This document shows positions 5,444-6,910 of a stretch of 6,910 bases of DNA, piece after piece (position 1 is the stretch's first letter; every line of letters begins with the position of its first letter). The notes below the pieces were generated by a model, which saw only the letters and a list, made by a program, of their open reading frames with translations, searched no databases and was not told the DNA's origin. The translations under genes were made by a program, and so were the position numbers. The DNA is from SAR324 cluster bacterium (GTDB lineage: Bacteria; SAR324; JACQKK01). Where the stretch lies: positions 1 through 6,910 of the forward strand of contig JACZVE010000169.1 in the NCBI GenBank assembly GCA_022572825.1, written 5' to 3'.

Positions 5444-6001
5444 GCCGGGACAGATGGCGTTCACGGTGACCTGGCTGGGCGCCAGCTCCAGCGCCAGCGA
5501 CTGAGTGAGCCCGATTACGGCGAATTTGGAGGCGCAGTAAGCGCTGTTGTAGGCTCTGCCGGCCTTTCCGAGCCAGGAGGCGATATTGATGATTCTTCCG
5601 CTCCGCTGCGCCACCAAGTGCGGCCCCACCGCATGACAGCAGTTGAATACGCCCTCCACGTTGACGCGGAAAGTCAATTGCCAATCCTCGCAAGACATAT
5701 CCAGCAGGGGAGCGACTCGCAGAACGCCCGCGTTGTTGACCAGGATATCGATGCGGCCGAATGCTTCCAGCACCGCTTCCACGCTTTGGCGCACCTGCGA
5801 AGGTTCCGCGACGTCCGCGATCGCCACCTGGGATCGTACCCCTAGCTTCTGCAGCGCCTGGGCCGTCTGATCGGCGCCATCGGCATCCACATCGAGCACG
5901 ACGATTGCACAGCCTTCCTGCGCCAGGCGGAGGGCGATGGCTCGGCCGATCCCGCAGCCGGCTCCCGTTACCAGCGCGACCCTGTCCTCCAGCTTATACA
6001 C
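5306..6001 (-). CDS. Short-chain dehydrogenase/reductase with foreign (enoyl-CoA hydratase) C-terminus
   Basis: This is a classical SDR: the NAD(P)-binding TGAGCGIG is at 12-19, LDVDAD at 36-41 ends the second strand (the acidic residues favour NAD), NNAGV is at 89-93, catalytic N114 is in NVEG, S142 in NIAS, and Y155/K159 in YCASK. VNAICPG at 180-186 ends strand 6. After residue 186 the usual SDR substrate loop, GRPGTPEDVA-type helix and final VDGG strand are absent. The chain continues as a crotonase tail to TAG at 5308-5306. The hybrid is 231 residues against 245-260 for the family and lacks the substrate-binding lid, so normal activity is unlikely. GTG 6001 has AGGAG 9 nt upstream and gives the usual SDR start; an ATG at 6061 in the same frame would add 20 non-conserved residues. 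The stop overlaps the next gene's start by one base. It was probably an alcohol or 3-hydroxyacyl-CoA dehydrogenase before the fusion. Confidence 0.85.
   Translation of the reverse strand: MYKLEDRVALVTGAGCGIGRAIALRLAQEGCAIVVLDVDADGADQTAQALQKLGVRSQVAIADVAEPSQVRQSVEAVLEAFGRIDILVNNAGVLRVAPLLDMSCEDWQLTFRVNVEGVFNCCHAVGPHLVAQRSGRIINIASWLGKAGRAYNSAYCASKFAVIGLTQSLALELAPSQVTVNAICPGAGLQAIRESLEHFARAGCNSPDLIEGSHAFLEKRTPRFGPSEALG
5438..5449. repeat. 12-bp GC palindrome at the SDR/crotonase junction
   Basis: CCCGGCGCCGGG is a perfect palindrome. It encodes the Pro-Gly-Ala-Gly that spans the end of the SDR homology (ICPG) and the start of the crotonase tail (AGLQA). Its position at the inferred breakpoint suggests that a hairpin, microhomology or polymerase-stalling event made the joint, but short GC palindromes are common in GC-rich DNA. 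Confidence 0.5.
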
Positions 6002-6167
6002 CGTTGATTTCTCCTCGCTGATCGAACCCGAATGGACCCGGTTAAGCACAACGCCGTTCACTTTAGACCAAATCGGATTCCGGGAGCCGCGTCCCTGAGG
6101 AGGGCGACGCAGTCGCCTGTCTCGAAGGGCACGGAAAATTCTTGTGTTGCCTTTCGTAAGTGAACCG

Positions 6168-6188
6168 TATTGCCGTTAAGCAGCAATA
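6168..6188. promoter_or_regulatory. Candidate operator: TATTGC-N9-GCAATA
   Basis: This is a perfect 6-bp inverted repeat with a 9-nt spacer in the least GC-rich part of the leader, about 170 bp upstream of the SDR start. The 21-bp symmetric layout is the size expected for a dimeric repressor (TetR- or GntR-like) site. No regulator gene is in the window to pair with it, and the call rests on symmetry and position alone. Confidence 0.25.
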
Positions 6189-6216
6189 AACATCGTCTAA
6201 TGTCGCATTCCCGCAC

Positions 6217-6228
6217 CGGTCAAGACCG
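6217..6228. promoter_or_regulatory. Short inverted repeat CGGTC-AA-GACCG overlapping a -35-like hexamer
   Basis: A near-continuous 12-bp palindrome with a 2-nt centre overlaps the TTGACC hexamer read on the minus strand. It could be an operator half of the SDR operon promoter, or the base of a weak hairpin just after the flavoprotein stop. There is no T-run, so it is not a terminator. Confidence 0.2.
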
Positions 6229-6257
6229 CCCTCTCACGGAGCGTGCGGTATACGCGC

Positions 6258-6910
6258 TTATCCCGCGGCGGCATTGCTTCCGGCGATGCGGCCGGAGGTA
6301 AATGCCCAGCACAGGTGCATGCCGTGTCCCTCCAGGAACACGCCACCCTGCCCGGCCGAGCCTGCCGCATAGAGGCCGGGGATGACGTTATCGTCTCCAT
6401 CCAGCACCTCCAGGCCGGTCGTCACCGCCAATCCACCATCGGTCAGCACGACCCAGCCCTTGGCCGGCCCAAGGGCGTAAAAGGGAGGTTCGCGAATTTC
6501 CCCCGCCGGCCCGCGGCCGAACGCATCGTGCCCTTCGTTCGCGGCAAGCCGGTTATATTCCGCCACGGAATCCGTCAGCGCCCCGGCCGGGACGTTGAGT
6601 TTGGCGGCCAGTCGCTCCAGGGTGCGTGCCCGGTAGAAGATGTCCTTGCGGTTGCGCCGGTAGTCCGCCAGGTAGGCATAGGAAATTCCCGGCGCCGTGG
6701 AGATGAAGTTGGGCCACTGGGAGAATTTTCGCGCTACCTGCTGGTCGAAACAAATGTAGGCGATGCGCTCGGGCTGCTTGGGGATGCTCAGCGCGGGCTT
6801 TTCCAACTCGTTGCAAAAGCGCCGGCCTTCGCGGTTGATCAGCACCGCCCCCTCGGAAAACAGCTTTGGCGGGGAGGCGAGATGGGGCGACATGAAGGCG
6901 AGAATGAAGG
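6258..6910 (-). CDS. FAD-dependent flavoprotein, fumarate reductase / ketosteroid dehydrogenase family (C-terminal part)
   Basis: The frame is open from the right edge to TAA at 6260-6258, giving the last ~216 residues; the N-terminus with the FAD dinucleotide motif lies outside the window. Family marks are AVLINREGRRFCNE (about 6848-6807), equivalent to the NxxGxRFxNE stretch in fumarate reductase, flavocytochrome c and 3-ketosteroid delta-1-dehydrogenase relatives. It is followed by a capping-domain-like helical stretch and the C-terminal FAD-contact block LTDGGLAV ... VIPGLYAAGSAGQGG ... GHGMHLCWAFTSGRIAG. These enzymes reduce or desaturate C-C bonds next to a carbonyl or carboxylate. It ends 256 bp before the SDR operon on the same strand, so it may be cotranscribed or belong to an upstream unit of the same cluster. 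The exact subfamily cannot be fixed without the N-terminal half. The internal ATG at 6893 is not the start, because the frame continues upstream. Confidence 0.85.
   Translation of the reverse strand, partial: FILAFMSPHLASPPKLFSEGAVLINREGRRFCNELEKPALSIPKQPERIAYICFDQQVARKFSQWPNFISTAPGISYAYLADYRRNRKDIFYRARTLERLAAKLNVPAGALTDSVAEYNRLAANEGHDAFGRGPAGEIREPPFYALGPAKGWVVLTDGGLAVTTGLEVLDGDDNVIPGLYAAGSAGQGGVFLEGHGMHLCWAFTSGRIAGSNAAAG

Larger units (their letters stand above)
6002..6257. other. 256-bp intergenic/leader region before the SDR-led operon
   Basis: No convincing gene lies here. The region separates the stop of the flavoprotein gene (6258) from the SDR start (6001). It is visibly more AT-containing at 6130-6205 than the coding DNA, as expected of a promoter region. 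On the minus strand TTGACC (6223-6218) resembles a -35 box, but 17 nt on only TTAGAC is found, a poor -10, so no promoter is called. A 6-bp hairpin GGCGAC-GCA-GTCGCC (6103-6117) lies in what would be the SDR mRNA leader and is not followed by a T-run. No intrinsic terminator is visible after the flavoprotein gene. Confidence 0.5.

Noticed and set aside
3435..5504. A 689-codon open frame on the plus strand opposite the OYE-like gene
   Set aside because: It spans several gene boundaries of the opposite strand, has no ribosome site or motifs, and is explained by codon bias of the minus-strand oxidoreductase.
5307..5693. Extending the OYE-like protein upstream to an ATG at 5693
   Set aside because: The extra 129 residues are an out-of-frame reading of the SDR gene (Arg/Gly-rich). 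GTG 5306 fits the family N-terminus (GLFDPITIRG) and the TAGTG overlap.
6015..6045. GGTTCGATC on the minus strand resembling a tRNA T-arm
   Set aside because: No matching acceptor, D or anticodon arms could be found around it; it lies in the SDR leader.

Overview
This window is about 6.9 kb of GC-rich, gene-dense bacterial DNA. It reads as a catabolic (acyl-CoA / beta-oxidation type) gene cluster, almost all of it on the minus strand. Coding style, GTG starts, Shine-Dalgarno sites and gene families fit a high-GC environmental Gram-negative (beta- or deltaproteobacterial, or a similar uncultured soil or sediment lineage). The sequence alone does not fix the taxon. There are no rRNA or tRNA genes, CRISPR arrays, insertion sequences or integrases.

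In the direction of transcription (right to left) the minus-strand layout is: (i) the C-terminal part of a fumarate-reductase/ketosteroid-dehydrogenase-type FAD flavoprotein, entering from the right edge and ending at 6258; (ii) a 256-bp leader region (6002-6257) with two inverted repeats; (iii) an SDR oxidoreductase (6001-5306) whose last ~45 residues are instead the C-terminus of an enoyl-CoA hydratase; (iv) an OYE-like FMN/4Fe-4S/FAD oxidoreductase (5306-3594), coupled to the previous gene by TAGTG; (v) a divergent type II 3-dehydroquinate-dehydratase (AroQ-fold) gene (3583-3137), 10 bp downstream; (vi) a MaoC-type enoyl-CoA hydratase (3058-2603); (vii) a propionate-CoA-transferase/YdiF-type family I CoA-transferase (2497-905); (viii) a FAS1-like/MaoC hot-dog dehydratase (808-164) that has lost its expected C-terminal half. 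As inferred, the genes would activate a (probably cyclic) carboxylic acid by CoA transfer and then reduce, hydrate/dehydrate and oxidise it. The exact substrate is not readable from the sequence.

The left ~280 bp does not belong to this operon. It carries, on the plus strand, the 3' end of an unidentified gene (to 173) and then a strong AGGAGG site with an ATG at 209. That reading frame looks like a genuine gene start for about 25 codons before it runs into the antisense of the dehydratase gene. There is therefore a head-on inverted joint near 270-290. A second joint, a deletion-type in-frame fusion, lies at ~5440-5450 inside the SDR gene, exactly at a 12-bp GC palindrome. Two such joints in 7 kb mean either real rearrangement or chimeric amplification/assembly. 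This should be settled before biology is read into the fusion products.

The most interesting biological points are the AroQ-like enzyme with a shortened substrate-lid segment inside a CoA-thioester pathway, the OYE-type reductase whose NAD(P)-binding subdomain is replaced by a short hydrophobic segment, and the unassigned pathway made by this gene set.
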